Counted from the first letter of the stretch, positions 12,086 to 24,142 are shown. The stretch is 64,000 nt of DNA from Capniomyces stellatus (GCA_001661515.1 LUVW01000009.1:326000-389999); one strand, 5' to 3'. A program made the numbers and translations. Notes: generated by a model from the letters alone, not told the origin.

Positions 12086-14223
12086 CTATGCCCAACAATT
12101 ACCAACCGAGCTACCTTCGCTACTCTTTTTAATAGCAGTGAAGAAGCACACAATTATTAGCCAGATACCAAAACCCAAACAGGCCCAACACGATATCCTA
12201 GTCGCACTAAACCGTCTTCCAGAGCTTAATTTGAGATAACAGGCAGGCGGAATTACCAAAGCTAAATAAATGGAATAGGTCTTTGGTTAGTGAAGAGTAC
12301 GTTTAACTTTGCAAAACAAATGAATCGAGTATGCTTAAATAAAGTGTTTAGAACCTCTCAGCAATAAACAAATAATTATAATTCGAGCTTTGCACTTGGC
12401 TTGCCCTTATTGATACAATTGTCTGATGCGTATAACAATCAGTGTCCGAGTTTAAATAAAAACAAAATGCTCAATCAGAAATTACCTAGACATGATGCTG
12501 ACAGCCCGCCAGTCAACTCCAGTAAAATTCCAAGGTCACACACGGTTTGCCCAACAATAAGCACTGGGACACAGATGAGTGTTGTAATCCAAAAATGTTT
12601 ATTTGTGGTTATTTCAGCGTCACCATATATCAGTCTTTCCACCACCTCTCTGACAACAAAAAGCTCAAGAGGAAAGGTGGCAATCATATTGATTCCAAAA
12701 AAGAATCTCGAAATGTTAATGAGTAGATTGTCCTTGGGAAAGTTATTCAAAATATTCCCTAAACCATAAATACAGACCAAAATCGTCCACAGTAGTTAGT
12801 ATATACAATGCAAGGGTGTTTATCACGGATATATGATCAAATAAAGTGTGGTAAGCATTCATGTATGCAAGTGTTAGTGTAGACGCTGCGAGTTACCCAT
12901 AGTCTTCTCTTTAAAGTAAACAAATCCAGCTATGCCCATGGCCATGCTAAGGATGCCCGAGATTACCATTGAAATGTGGACAACGCCATAATATCGATTC
13001 ATAGTTGGCTTCTTTAGTGCCCCATAAACAAAGAAACTGTTGTGATGGCACACAAAGGCTTGATTAGTCAACATAAACACAAAAGCATTGGGGTTAGCAT
13101 CGTTAGTACACATGTTCGTATAAATACATTATACTAATGGCTCAAAAAATATACAGGGGTAAATAAAGCTAAAGTGTACTAGCCCGGAAAGCAAAAAGAG
13201 ATACATAGGTGATATGTTAGTTTGGAATTACTCACCAAAAGTTATAACGCTCGTAGCTTGAAAAACGCCTGGCCGTATGGTAGTAAAAGTATCCGTTGGC
13301 GAGGCTAGATACTTTGAGTCCAGAGTTCTTCCTTCGAAAAAAACAGCCAGCACAATAAAGAACATCAGCACCACAGCAACAGCACTGACTTTGGCCAGCT
13401 TCCCTATATCTCTATACAGAGACAGCGGGAAGGCAAGGAATACCAAAAAGCAAAAAATAACCGTTCGCCTTGAAAATAAAAAACCTCCTAGGCTTGTAGA
13501 GTATATCCCGGGAAACAGGGCTTGGACAACAAACGGAAAACTGTCTCCAGCAATAACTATAAATGATGACATCCCACCAAACCCCATGATAAACTGGAAA
13601 AACAGGTTTATCAGAAACCCTGTTTGGCCAAAGCAGGATTCCATCATACCGTGGTAAGTGCTCTTTCCACAAAGTTTCGAATTTATAGCCAACAGTCTTA
13701 GTGTCCAATCAACGACTATAGCAACAACGACTATCAGAACCAGTCCCGTGTAAAACCCTGCCTCCCTGAAGGCATATGGTATTCCTATTACTCCCGCACC
13801 AACAATTGAATTGGTTAGGTTGAAAAAGCTCATGACCATTGTTGATTCATTACCGCCTTCCTCGTAATACTCTCCTAAAGATTCATTCAGAAAATCCTCC
13901 TCAAAATCCGAGCCATTATCGCTCGCGGCTATTCCCACATATCGCCCCAGCTTTTTTCTGTTCTGGCTAAATAGCAAACTATCTTCAAAATCAAGACTCG
14001 AATTCTTTGCATTATACTCTATGTCTGGGCTGCGCCTTAGTTTTTGCAGGGGTATTCCTTCCACACTCTCATTCGAATCCCGACCCCGATTAAAGCTATA
14101 TAGTTCATTAGTCCTACTGTTCCTCAACTGCAGCCCCTCGCCATCAACAACACTCGTGTCGTCGTTCTCACTATTGATGCCTTGATGAACATTGTCCGCG
14201 TCTGAACCTGTATTACCAAACAT
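12086..14223 (-). CDS. Vacuolar amino-acid transporter, Avt/SLC38 family
   Basis: AAAP-superfamily membrane transporter, probably on the vacuole as for yeast Avt5-7 (inference). Four exons: 13236-14223, 12897-13058, 12486-12758 and 12086-12261, giving 532 aa. A hydrophilic acidic N-terminus of about 125 residues precedes helix 1 (FNLTNSIVGAGVIGIPYAF, the family signature). FAFVCHHNSFFVYGALKKPT spans the exon 1/2 join. GNILNNFP and TFPLELFVVREV follow, then IPPACYLKLSSGRRF and a last helix. About eleven membrane segments are visible. The 3' splice site of intron 1 lies after a TACTAAC branch site. The N-terminal extension is rich in Ser/Asp/Glu and could be regulatory. Avt5, 6 or 7 type cannot be separated by eye. 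Confidence 0.9.
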
Positions 14224-15144
14224 TCAAGTTTATTTGCTTTAACTAAAACTTTATACTGCACCTGCTGCTCTTTTCAGAAAAAAAGAAAAAAGAAGAAAAA
14301 AAAACACCTTTGTGTTATTATTCAAAAAATAAGGACGTGATAAAATAATACTTTGGCTAATCTACAAAATTTTAAAACTAAGTCGCTTGGTAACAGAAAG
14401 ACAAAGTCGGCTAATTCTTTGGCACGACTTTTAAATACGCACAAAAGTTTGCTGCAGTTCACAGTATACATTCTAAAGAAAGCTATGTTTAGAGCTACAA
14501 TCATGGAGTATTTCCTCTTAATAAAAGTTACCTGCCAACTTCTGGTAGTCTATTGGGTGATCCGTTTTATTTAATTAATCGGGTTCGACTCGCAAGCCTA
14601 TAAACTTGAATAAGCCAGCTTGTAAATCATGATTCGTTTATGAACCAAATTCAGCAAATACAAAGCCTTTGCAACAGCACTCAAGAATAGACGGAATGTA
14701 TTAAAATGGAAATGTTTTCTCTGAAGTAGGGAAAATATAAAGGAAGTAAGAAAGGAAATAAGAAAGGAAAAGAAAGAAAGAAAGAAAGAAACAAGGAAAC
14801 AAGGAAAAGAACACCGCAGGAGAGCGAGATCATTGGACAGTATAGTCCAGTAAACATTATTTGTGATTATTGCACAAGCTACTTTTCCTCACTAAAACAT
14901 TCAAAAGTGTTGTGTGGGTTTTCGTACCTCGGTTGAAAAAAAAAAAGACGCCCTGATTAGGCCAAGTAAGTCAAAAGTAAACCAAATGCCACTGTCAAAA
15001 ACCACAAACATTATATTCAAGCATATGGATCACTTGGAAAAAAAAAGTCGTTCAACCCCCCCCCTCACCCTTCAATATAAATGGGCCTAATATATAAACT
15101 TAAAATCTAAAAACAAAATAGTACAATGTTTCAGCCCGTCAGGT
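14224..15144. other. Intergenic with homopolymer and GAAA-type simple repeats
   Basis: Contains A-rich runs, an (AAGA)n patch near 14740-14805 and a C7 run near 15057. I examined a T-loop-like GGTTCGACTC near 14581 but found no tRNA fold. No gene is supported. Confidence 0.55.
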
Positions 15145-16909
15145 CTACTCGCTATCGTCCGTTTCCATATCGATAGAGTCGTCATCTTTGATAATATCCG
15201 GCCTGTTGCCAGGATCCACGCAAGTTCCGTCGTTTGAGGTCGTATTAGCAATGTCATTTTTATCATCACAGGCAACTGGGTGCGTGACATGTAAGTGGAT
15301 ATCATCTGGTGATGTATGCTGTGGCTGATAATTAAAAAGTAACGTGTCTTGAACGTTGTTTGGGATTCTATCAACCAACAGCAAATCGTTCAGTGACGAA
15401 TTGAATAGTGGTAAGTCATCCACTTTTAACGATACATTCGAAGATGTTATCGACTCAACTGTGGCGTTGAGATACTCGTCAGAGTTTATCCCTGGACGCT
15501 GGTGACCATCAATGTCGACTCCATAATCGTAGTTTATAGCATAAACCAAGTCTCCCCTTTTCAAACCGTCAGCCTCTCCGAGCTTGAATATGTTGGAAAA
15601 CTCAACCCTGTGTTGAGCGCTTTTACCTGACGGCTCGTCAAGAGGCTTATATATCAGCTCCACCAGACAATAGCCGTCATTGGCATCAACTCGGGTTATC
15701 TGTGTGGTTAGTAAAATGCTATCTTTGCCATTGCTTTTTAGTAAACCAGAGTTCTGCGTTGGAGACTCCTGTCGTAGACTACTGGGTAGGATTGAAGCCA
15801 CAACGTTCCCAACAAAATGTACGTTACTGTCAAACCTTTGGTTAACATCTGATTGGGATTTTTGAACACCATCGCGGTTTAAGCTGTGTGGTGTATTAGT
15901 ATTACGAGCTGTTTTACTCAGGGCGTTAGATCCTAAAAATGGATAGTCAATTTGTACATCACCGTGTTATTTAACTTTGTAAGCTTATTCGGATTGTAAA
16001 CGTGATCACAAAAAAGCTAACGCTTTGAGAGATAATCAGTAAAAGCTTACTATTGCGGTCGGTATCTGTAGAATCTTTTTGATCGACGTAGCTGTCTGTA
16101 CTTCTAGAGTAATACAGCCCAGTTTCGCAAACTTTAGATTTACCAGTAGGCATATTTGTAAAAGTCGCTTCGCTCTTTTCCTCTATAACCAGCATTAAAA
16201 CATTTAAATTCAATTAATAGTTGTAGCAAACAGTTTGTCAAACGAAAAGCTTCAAGAAGCAACATTAACTCCGGCATGACAGGAATCGTCTGATGAAATA
16301 ATCGGATTTCCAATACTAAGAGCCACATACCTATTCTATTCATGGCCTCGATAATTTTTTTACTAATTCGGGAATTTAAATCAGGGTCTGTTAACATTTT
16401 TCTTTTGACGCTTTCATAAGTACTGTCCCAAACCCCCCGCCTAAGTAATTGGATTAAAGTAAGCACACGACTATGGTTTTGTTTTGCATTGTTGTAACTT
16501 TTTTTTTTTTTTTCAAAAAAGGAAGAAATTGTTCGGAAAGCAAGGGTGGTAAGGAGAAAAACAATTGTATTAACTTAACTTTCAAAAACATCGTCAACAA
16601 TACCCTCTAGCTTAAAATTATCATTAGCCAGTCCTTTGTTCCTATAAATACTATCATCAACGGCATTTTCAACACGTCTAGTAAAATCCGCTTTATTTTC
16701 CTAGTAACAAAAAAAGAATACAGAACAACACGATATTACTCTGTTCACAGGAAACTCATATTTATATACTTTTAAATAAAGAATGTGGACATGATAGTAT
16801 GGTCTACACTTGCCCAATTTTCAAATTCGTCAAACAGTTCCCGTCTAAAGCTGTCAAAATCACCGCAACGTTTAAATTCATGTTCGATTTTATCTTCGAT
16901 TTCAGCCAT
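15145..16909 (-). CDS. SHG1: COMPASS Shg1/BOD1-domain protein (one splice join unresolved)
   Basis: SHG1/BOD1 proteins are subunits of Set1/COMPASS histone H3K4 methyltransferase or, in animals, mitotic regulators. Exons: 16808-16909, 16580(or 16575)-16700, 16331-16440, 16051-16182 and 15145-15932. Exon 1 has GDFDSFRRELFDEF, exon 2 has R-R-V-E-N-A-V and NDNFKLEGIVDDVFES, and exon 3 has GVWDSTYESVKRKM and D-P-D-L-N. In order these follow the Shg1/BOD1 domain. The exon 2/exon 3 join does not keep frame with canonical sites: a GTTAAG donor at 16579 leaves phase 1 while exon 3 (after TTAG, beginning with GC and a run of six G) needs phase 2. A one-base error in the G run or an unseen intron variant is possible. 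The long C-terminal exon is Ser/Asn/Asp-rich. It holds a compact segment near G-D-L-V-Y-A-I and Y-L-N-A-T-V that may be Tudor-like, though this is weak. Confidence 0.65.
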
Positions 16910-17583
16910 TGTATGCACTTGGATTGCTCTGGAATGGATCCTTTGTTTCCCTTTACTTTATTTATTTTTTGGGGAAAATGCTAAACCGCCAAAAACATTA
17001 CACAGTGTAGAAAAAGAAACGCTAAATAATTATTGATATCAACGAAACAGAAAAACAAACTAACCTTCAATATAAATAAATCACGTAGAATGCTAATTAA
17101 TCAATCGAAATTTTTGCCCATTATTTTTTGGAAAATGATTGATAGAACAAAGCTTGAAGTTGGGTGATAATTTTCGATCTAGCGAATATAATTCAAAGTG
17201 ATGTTGGTACTGTCCGGGGATTACCACTACATTTTTTCTAGTTCAAGCAGAGTGTGGAGTGTGCATTGCAAAGTGTAGTAGTGTAGTAGTGTAGTAGTGT
17301 AGTAGTGTAGTAGTGTAGTAGTGTAGTAGTGTAGTAGTGTAAAGCAGTTAGTTATTCGCGGTTTATATCAAATGAATCGAATGATTAAAGAGGAATATAC
17401 CAGTAGAATTGCAGAAAAGAAAAGCGAGAAGAGGGCCAGTATTAATCAAGTATTATTATTATTATTATTGAAATTAAACAAAGTATTTTAGAAACCATTT
17501 TATACAAAGTTTATTTAAAAAGAAACAATTGCTAACTCAAGATAAATGGCATGGGAACTCTATTTCTATCCAATGGGTTTATA
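16910..17583. other. Intergenic, with an 8-bp tandem repeat
   Basis: Promoter side of the SHG1-type gene and 3' side of NTM1. Apart from the repeat at 17274-17341 and a short TTA-type run near 17453-17470, nothing gene-like is seen. Confidence 0.55.
17274..17341. repeat. Perfect 8-bp tandem repeat (TGTAGTAG, about 8.5 copies)
   Basis: The unit is repeated without interruption over 68 bp. This is a microsatellite and likely length-variable. Confidence 0.95.
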
Positions 17584-18683
17584 TTATATTCTTGGTGCAA
17601 GTGCCCACATTCTGACTCTAAAAAGCTCATCGGGGAATCCGCATTGGATTCGTCTTAGTTTTATATCCAAGTTGGCTCTTTCAAAGATCTTTTCGTAAAC
17701 GATAGCGGATCTAGTAACGCTACTGTCGGTACGGTCTACCAAGTAGTTCTGTGCACAGACATTTTCTTTGACGCAGATGTATCCGTTTGGCTGTAGGCCC
17801 TTTACGCAGCGTTGTAGAAAGTCGACAAGGTCATCTATAAAGTTTTTAGCATTGTTTAGAGGGGAGAAAGAGAAGGCTATTTAGTAATTTCTTTGGCAAA
17901 GAGGTACAAGTCAAAATCATCATATTTACTATGTCTAATACTGATTTATCAAGATGATGCAAAAATAAATGTATATTAAACATCGAGATACACACCGGCC
18001 TTGTAGGCAGGTGTGCTGCTAGTGATATGTCGTCAATCATATAAATGTATTTGTGCAAATTACCATCAGTCAGGTGGCTAAGCACCCATTGGCACCAAAT
18101 GACGTTGTATGTTTGTAGTTTTGGGGAAAAGCTTTGGAGACCAGATACAAAAGTATCAACCACTCGGTTCTGCGCTATCAGGCTCTTCAAGTAGTAGTTT
18201 CTTGCAGTGACAATGAAGTTCTCTTCTTGTTCAACAAGGTCGACTTGGTCAAAAATATCGCACAGCAGAAACTTTGTAACTCTACCAATTCCAGCGCCAC
18301 AGTCTACAATATATAATTACGGGTAATGCAAGTTGTATGACTTTTAGTGTTTTCTAATTTGGAAAATTTAGTTGGTAAATCTACTCTGCGCTGATTTCAA
18401 CACGTTGTAGCTATTTGTACAAAAAATAATAACAGGTATCCGATAAAGTATGGTTCATTATGTGGTGGTGTGTGTTATATACGTTACCCAAAGCATATGT
18501 TTTCGAATTGAATTCGTGTTTAGACAGTATTGATTTCAGAAATGCATTTGAATCTCTGATATCTGGTGAATGCACCTCTGGCAACCCGCCCAGCATTCCA
18601 TTTTCATTGGATTCCACTACCTCCCAGTAGTTTTTGGCGTCACTGTACCAGCTATCGGTAACATTAAACCCTTCTTGTGGCAT
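17584..18683 (-). CDS. NTM1: Alpha-N-terminal protein methyltransferase (NTM1/TAE1/METTL11 family)
   Basis: Methylates the alpha-amino group of proteins starting X-P-K/R after Met removal, including ribosomal proteins. Three exons: 18488-18683, 18064-18303 and 17584-17834, giving 228 aa (family about 225-235). Visible motifs are WYSDAKNYW, G-M-L-G-G and D-I-R-D-S in exon 1. Exon 2 has the SAM-binding loop DCGAGIGRV and the substrate-side block VIWCQWVLSHLTDD, completed across the exon 2/3 join. Exon 3 has C-V-K-G-L-Q-P-N-G-Y-I and VDRTDSSVTRS. The start is the first ATG of the open frame. All key family residues I can recall are present. Confidence 0.94.
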
Positions 18684-20096
18684 CGTTATGTACGTGGTTT
18701 TGCTTTCTCAAAGTTGGCTTTGACTGACTTTTTTTAAGTCAAAAAAAAAAAGAATAAATAAAAGTGTTGGAAACAAACAACGGTTAAAGGTTGGGAAGAA
18801 AGTTTAGATATGTTGCTGTGTGTGTATCTGGATAACAAGGACTAAGCCTGTCAAACTGTTAAATGTTCAATTATCCTAACCAACAGTCGCATTTTAAAGT
18901 TAAGTTATTACTTTCAGATTAGCAACCACGGAGTAAATGCATTTTTTTTAGATTTTTTTTTCACTACTAAATTTTTAATTTATTTTTTAAAGCTAATTAA
19001 TCGAATTTGTAATGTTATTTTTGAGAATCAAAGTTTGTGACCAATAAAAATACCAATAAGGATATTTAACCTTTTTTTGTTACCTCAAACCTTTGAAAGC
19101 TTAATGGCCTGGTAGTTTGAAAACAATGCCCTACTTTTGCTGAAATGACTTGTTATAAATTTTGGTAGATTTTTTGCCATTTAGTTACAAGATACCAATT
19201 GCAAACAATGCTACTTAACTGTGACTATTATGCATCATTTGGCAGCGTGGCTATTATTGATGGCGCGAAAAAGAATGCGAATATAAAAGGAGCTCAAAAG
19301 GACTGTTTAGTGCTAATAAATACTGGTTGATGAGCTGTCACTTTTTAATTACAAAATAGAATGAAAATTAAATTACCTTGGTTTCAAACATTAACCAAAA
19401 AGGCAAAAAGTGATGGGTGATGATTACCAGTGTGAATGGAAATGGAAATTTTTAAATCGAGGAGAAAGATGATAGGCATGAAACCTTGCAGCTCAGAGTT
19501 ACACATAAACAGATAGCCAGGTCAAGTTAATCAAATCAGCAAAAGCGAATGCTGATATTTATTGAATTGACCGGGGTAGAACAAGTAAGTTGTATACGGA
19601 TGTGGATGTGATTACGAGAATACAGTAGTTTAGAATAGGGTAGATGATGTAAAAAGTGGATTTTAAATACGAAAAAAATAGTTGAAACAAGATCTTGGTG
19701 TAAGCGGGTGAATGTTGGTTGAGGCAATCCCAGTAGTGGATTGGGCTAAATATGGTGGTGAAATTGAAAGGCAAGTTAGAAAATAAGATACCAAAGTCAA
19801 CGCAAAAGTAGCTGAATTAAAACAAAACGGAGTAAAGTATTAAAGACAAATAAACCAGATTGGAGGCAAAAATACCAAAGACCAATTAGATGCAAACTTT
19901 GGTAGACAATCCAATAGCTGGGGTCAAAAACAATAGTATTCTTGGAAGAATAGTAATAAAAATAAAGTAAACAAAGTTACACAGTTCAAATAAAGGATAA
20001 TTAGAATGCACAATAAAAAAGGTTCAACTTGGCAAAATAAAAGAAGCAACATGGCAGATTCTCTAAGAGTTGGGATCTGGCTGCTAATGACCCATT

Positions 20097-20357
20097 TCAT
20101 TTACTTTTGATTTTTTGAAATTGTAAATCAACACTTCCAATATGAGCAATTTGAGCTACTTTAAAAACGAGGAAAGCAGTTTTGGTTAATGGCTGAATAA
20201 CTGAATTGATAGTTTGATTGCAGTATGGGTTAGTACCAGTTTTACACTGACATGCAACACGTCTAATTTTGTTTGTAGTAACACAGTTAACCCCCTTTTT
20301 GGCTAATCGAGGTATATTACAGAGATACAAGAATGCGCAATCAAACACGTCAAGATT
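20097..20357 (-). CDS. Doubtful small cysteine-rich ORF
   Basis: An open stretch of about 86 codons ending TGA. It carries six cysteines in its first half (pattern DCAFLYLC, NCVTTNK, ACQCKTG, YCNQT) and then a plain C-terminal half. An adjacent upstream open stretch (20357-20593) could supply a hydrophobic leader by splicing at TTTTCAG near 20438, but no clean ATG-to-exon path was found. Amino-acid use is more protein-like than in the surrounding low-complexity DNA. It could be a small secreted protein, a decayed gene or chance. I do not recognise a family. Confidence 0.2.
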   Translation of the reverse strand, partial: NLDVFDCAFLYLCNIPRLAKKGVNCVTTNKIRRVACQCKTGTNPYCNQTINSVIQPLTKTAFLVFKVAQIAHIGSVDLQFQKIKSK

Positions 20358-21059
20358 CACTTGGAAAGTAAAGACAACTGAACTCGTTTAGATAAACAAA
20401 AAAGTTGAGTATTGCAAGCAAAAAGTTGACCCCTGAAAACGAAAATCTGAGTGATTAAGAAAGAGAAAAAAAGAGGATTTACAGTAAAATGCACAGTTGA
20501 GCACAAATTACACCGTTTTCTACAAAAAGCAGCGTACAGAATTACATAAAATTCTAAACATTTATTTGGCAACTTTTTGTAGAGAAAGTGCAAAAATGTT
20601 TTTTTTTTTTCTCAAGCCAACTCGACCGCTAGTTAAATTTTTTTGATGGAACTGCTGGCAGTCTGACAAAATAGCATGCATTTCCTGATAATTTACCCAG
20701 CTGATGACAAATCCATGTTTAATACCGAAATGACCCCCCCCCCTTTTTTTTTTCGAGACTTGACCGATTAGTAAAAAAACAAAGCGGAGTAGAAAAAAAA
20801 ACTAAACAGAGTAGCGAAGAACAGTGAGGAACGGGTATGAACGGATATGAGCGGATATGAGCGGAGATGGGTAGAAAAAAAAAGAGGCAAGTAAGATGAA
20901 ATTGATAGATAAACAAACTTTGGTCGAAATGATAGCGACTTCAAATGTAAATATACAAAAGGATAAGCAGAAAACATAGCTAAAGAGCAAATTAATTGAA
21001 CAACAACACAAGTTCGTGATTGTCGAGTAATATAATATAAATAAGATTTGTTAAATAAA

Positions 21060-21250
21060 ACAAAACTGACCAAACAAAAACAAGAAGCAAAAAATAGAAA
21101 CAATAATAGAAACAAGAGTACAAGCAAAAATAGAATTGTAAATAGAAATAGAAATAGAAATAGAAATAGAGATAGAGATAGAGATAGAAATGTAAATGTA
21201 AATGTAAATAAAAGTAATGACAAAGTCAATACCAAATCAATTAGTAAAAA
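21060..21250. repeat. Imperfect hexanucleotide array (AAATAG/GATAGA/AAATGT types)
   Basis: Successive AAATAG, GATAGA and AAATGT-type units give a long asparagine/arginine/aspartate open frame by repetition alone. This is simple sequence, not a gene. Confidence 0.85.
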
Positions 21251-21440
21251 AGAAAGAAAGAAACTAAAATCAAAATGATATTATTCAATTTTATAGCTAT
21301 CGATATTAAATATGACTTTGATCTAGTCAATTTTAATTTGGTGTAGTATTTAATTTACTGGAGCTACAAAGTGTAAAGACTGAAAGACAGTAAACCAAAG
21401 CATAAAAGACAAAGTATCACGGGTAGAGAAGATTGCTTAA

Positions 21441-23875
21441 ATGTGGAGCGAGTACGGAAAATATAAAAATGAAAAAAATATGGATATAGGAATGGGAATG
21501 GGGAAGGGAAATGTGGTGAAAAGGGAGGAGAGTATAGCTTATAGCGATGACATGTATGTGGATGAGGCAGAAGGGTACGAAGATCGGTTATACGGAGAAA
21601 AGGTGCTTGATGATCAGGTTCAGAGCATGGCATATACAAATATGAATTTCGCAGGGAAAACTTCGGCGTTACTTCGGGGCAGTTCGATGGTGGAAAGGGA
21701 AGATTTGAATTCGACTTTACATTATATAAATCAAGAGTTGTTGGGGTTGGGCTTGCCTTGTCCATTGAGGCTATCAAGTTCGACGGAGGATGTGGAGGAT
21801 AGTCAGCGGATAGTGGAGAGTTTGATGAGCCTACTTTCGCAGTGCAAGGGTCATATTGAAAACCAGCAGACTCTGACTTCGAAGCTTAGACAGTCACATA
21901 TTGAAGAGGAGGAGCTGGTTGATAAAGTAAACAAGTTGGGGCAAAAGCTTGAAAGCTCAGAAAGAAAAAAAGTGGATTTGGAGTCAAGGGCGCAGGCGAT
22001 GCACAGAACAGTGAATGAGGTGGAGGTATCGAAGCGCAAGATGATGAATGAGCTGAAGGGGGTGAGGGCGGGAAATGAGGCAAATAAGACGCAATTTAAT
22101 CATGAGGTGAAGAAGCGCGACATGGAGGTGGGGAGGTTGAAGGAGCGGATGCAAAAGGTGATTGTAGAAAAGCACAAGAATGCAAAGGTGAAAGTAGAGC
22201 TATTGAATCCTGTGTTTAGGGACAAAAGCGGGATGATTGTTGAGGAGCTGAGCAGCGAGCGAAGGATGGTAGATGAGTTGATTGGAAATTATGAGGCTAA
22301 CGAAAAGGAGCTTTCGGCAGAAAACAAAGAAATGGGGCAGTGGGCGTACAGGCTGTACAAGGAATTGGAGGGATTGTGCAGGGTTATTGGAGACGCTAAA
22401 AAGGCAAGATGGTTAAAATGAATAAAGGTGGAATTAAAAAAGAAGAAAAGAAAAGGAGTAAAATAATAGAGCTGGAATAAAATGGTATTGATGATGGTGG
22501 TGTGGGATAATATGGTTGATAGATTCAGGGACCGGCTGAAAGTGGTATTTCAGAGGAAGATAAATGGAAAAAGGTGATAGGTTGTAGCATGGAGATGGTA
22601 AAGTGGATAAAAGAAGTTGGTGAAGGGATGGATACAGATGAGATGGAAAAGATGGAGGAAAAAGTGGAGGAGTACAAGAGAGAGGTAGTGGGGTGGGAGG
22701 CAAAGAGTAGGGCGTTGGGCAAGGAGAAGGAAGAGCTTATGGGGTTGCTGGATAGAGCAAACAGGGAGAGTGTGGAGCTGAGGAAGGAGATAGAGGAGCT
22801 AAAGAGACAGAATTCGGGGATGAGGAGGGTTGATGAGGGAGAATTGAGCGGGTTGAAGGAGGAGGTAAGCAGACAAAAGGAGGAAGTAAGCAGGCAGAAG
22901 GAGGAGATGAGGCAAAAGGATAGAGAGATAAGCAAGTACAGGCAGCAAGGGGTTGAGATGGAGCAGCAGTTGGAGGAGCAGCACTTGGCAATGAAGACAA
23001 TGTCAGCGGCACTAAAAAACAACAACAACAACAACAAGGACATGTATAAGCATATGGACCAGCTGGTTGAGCAGTACACTATGGAGAAGAAGCAGTTGGA
23101 AAAGGAGAAGGAGGGACTGAAAGCGGAGCAGGAAAAGTTTACGTTGGCAGCAATTGAAATGAGCAAGGAAAGAGTAGAGATTGAGATGCTGAGGCGCAAG
23201 CTGAAGATGCAGAACATTAGCGTGGAAACAGACAAGTTTTTGGCGAATTTGCCGCCTACACCCAACTGGCTAGTGGGCGTGAATCTGGACCAGCAGCACG
23301 ACTTGAATGGAAACATGAATGTGGATGAGGTGGTGAAGCTGAACGAAATCATGAACAACACGCCAATCAGCACAATGCAGTTTCTAAGGGCAAATAGACA
23401 AAGCAACGTGAACAGATCCCCCTTGTTCAAAGCCCATGACCACGAACACGATAACGAAGCTAATGAAGATAATGAAGATAATGAGGATAATGAGGTCAGA
23501 CATGTAATTGACGACGAGTATGTGTTTACTGATAGAAACAATAACAGTGTTGACGATCTGACAGACATAACTAGGCACGTAAATAAACAGCGCTTTCGAC
23601 CAGACCAAAACAGCCCAAACAGCTTTTCAACTCCAGCATCGGTATCGGCATCAAAAACACAAACACCAGCTACCCATAGCACAAACACACGCTCGCCCAG
23701 TAGACCTACCAGGCCAGAGTACCAACACAAGCAGAAAAGCGTCGAGATATTGCCTGGATCAGTGAGGAAACGGGTCGAGTCAATAAACTCAAAAAAACTG
23801 ACCCCAGTCGCAAAACAGTCAATGTCAAATTTCAACTCCAACTACAGCAGCCCCAACTATAGCAGTACCAGCTTT

Positions 23876-23925
<50 letters not shown>

Positions 23926-24142
23926 GAGTAGTGCGAGCTTAAGTAACAGTATTGGTGGTACCGGAAGTCTAGGCAAGTTTACGCCAAAAAGTGTGAGCAG
24001 AGACCGCGAAAAGTCTGATGCGGTTAGGTACTGTACAAGGCCAGGGTGTGCCGCCCATTCTATCCATTTCCATGAGGATGGCACAGAGTACTCCAAACAG
24101 CCGTTAAAGCCGCCAGTGCCAAGATTCAAGTCACAACAGTAG
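21441..24142 (+). CDS. SSX2IP/Msd1-like (ADIP-domain) coiled-coil protein
   Basis: ADIP-domain proteins (human SSX2IP/hMsd1, fission yeast Msd1) anchor microtubule minus ends at centrosomes or spindle poles. The first exon, from ATG 21441, has LNSTLHYINQELLGLGLPCP, the ADIP start, followed by about 200 residues of heptad-rich helix. A second open frame from about 22530 to TAG 24142 continues with coiled coil, then EKFTLAAIEMSKERVEIE and FLANLPPTPNWL, which match the domain's C-terminal part. The two are therefore taken as one gene. The intron near 22415-22540 is not resolved: GTTAAA at 22414 joined to an acceptor after CTGAAAG keeps frame but is weak. The C-terminal tail is disordered, with a run of about 19 Asn from an AAC repeat and a cysteine/histidine patch (YCTRPGCAAHSIHFH). 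Confidence 0.8.
23877..23925 (+). repeat. Coding AAC trinucleotide repeat (poly-Asn)
   Basis: An uninterrupted AAC run inside the SSX2IP/Msd1-like gene, giving poly-asparagine in its disordered tail. A shorter AAC run also lies near 23018-23037. Confidence 0.95.

Larger units (their letters stand above)
18684..21440. other. Long gene-poor region with low-complexity DNA
   Basis: About 2.75 kb. The left half (18.7-20.0 kb) is A-rich without codon structure. 20.10-20.59 kb minus holds open stretches listed separately. 20.73-20.76 kb has adjacent C and T homopolymers. 20.82-20.87 kb repeats short GAGCGGATAT-like units. 21.06-21.25 kb is an imperfect hexanucleotide array. No promoter or RNA structure could be assigned. 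Confidence 0.55.

Noticed and set aside
12200..12262. Suspected frameshift in the last exon of the amino-acid transporter
   Set aside because: Re-reading the bases shows the frame is intact and the total CDS is a multiple of three. The apparent shift was a reading error.
14578..14600. T-loop-like GGTTCGACTC suggesting a tRNA
   Set aside because: No matching acceptor, D or anticodon stems on either side.
21048..21278. Asn/Arg/Asp-rich 76-aa ORF
   Set aside because: Produced by hexanucleotide repeats, with no start context or homology.
22525..23841. 438-aa Ser/Leu-rich open frame on the minus strand
   Set aside because: It is the exact antisense of the SSX2IP/Msd1-like coding region and owes its length to that gene's skewed Glu/Lys codons.
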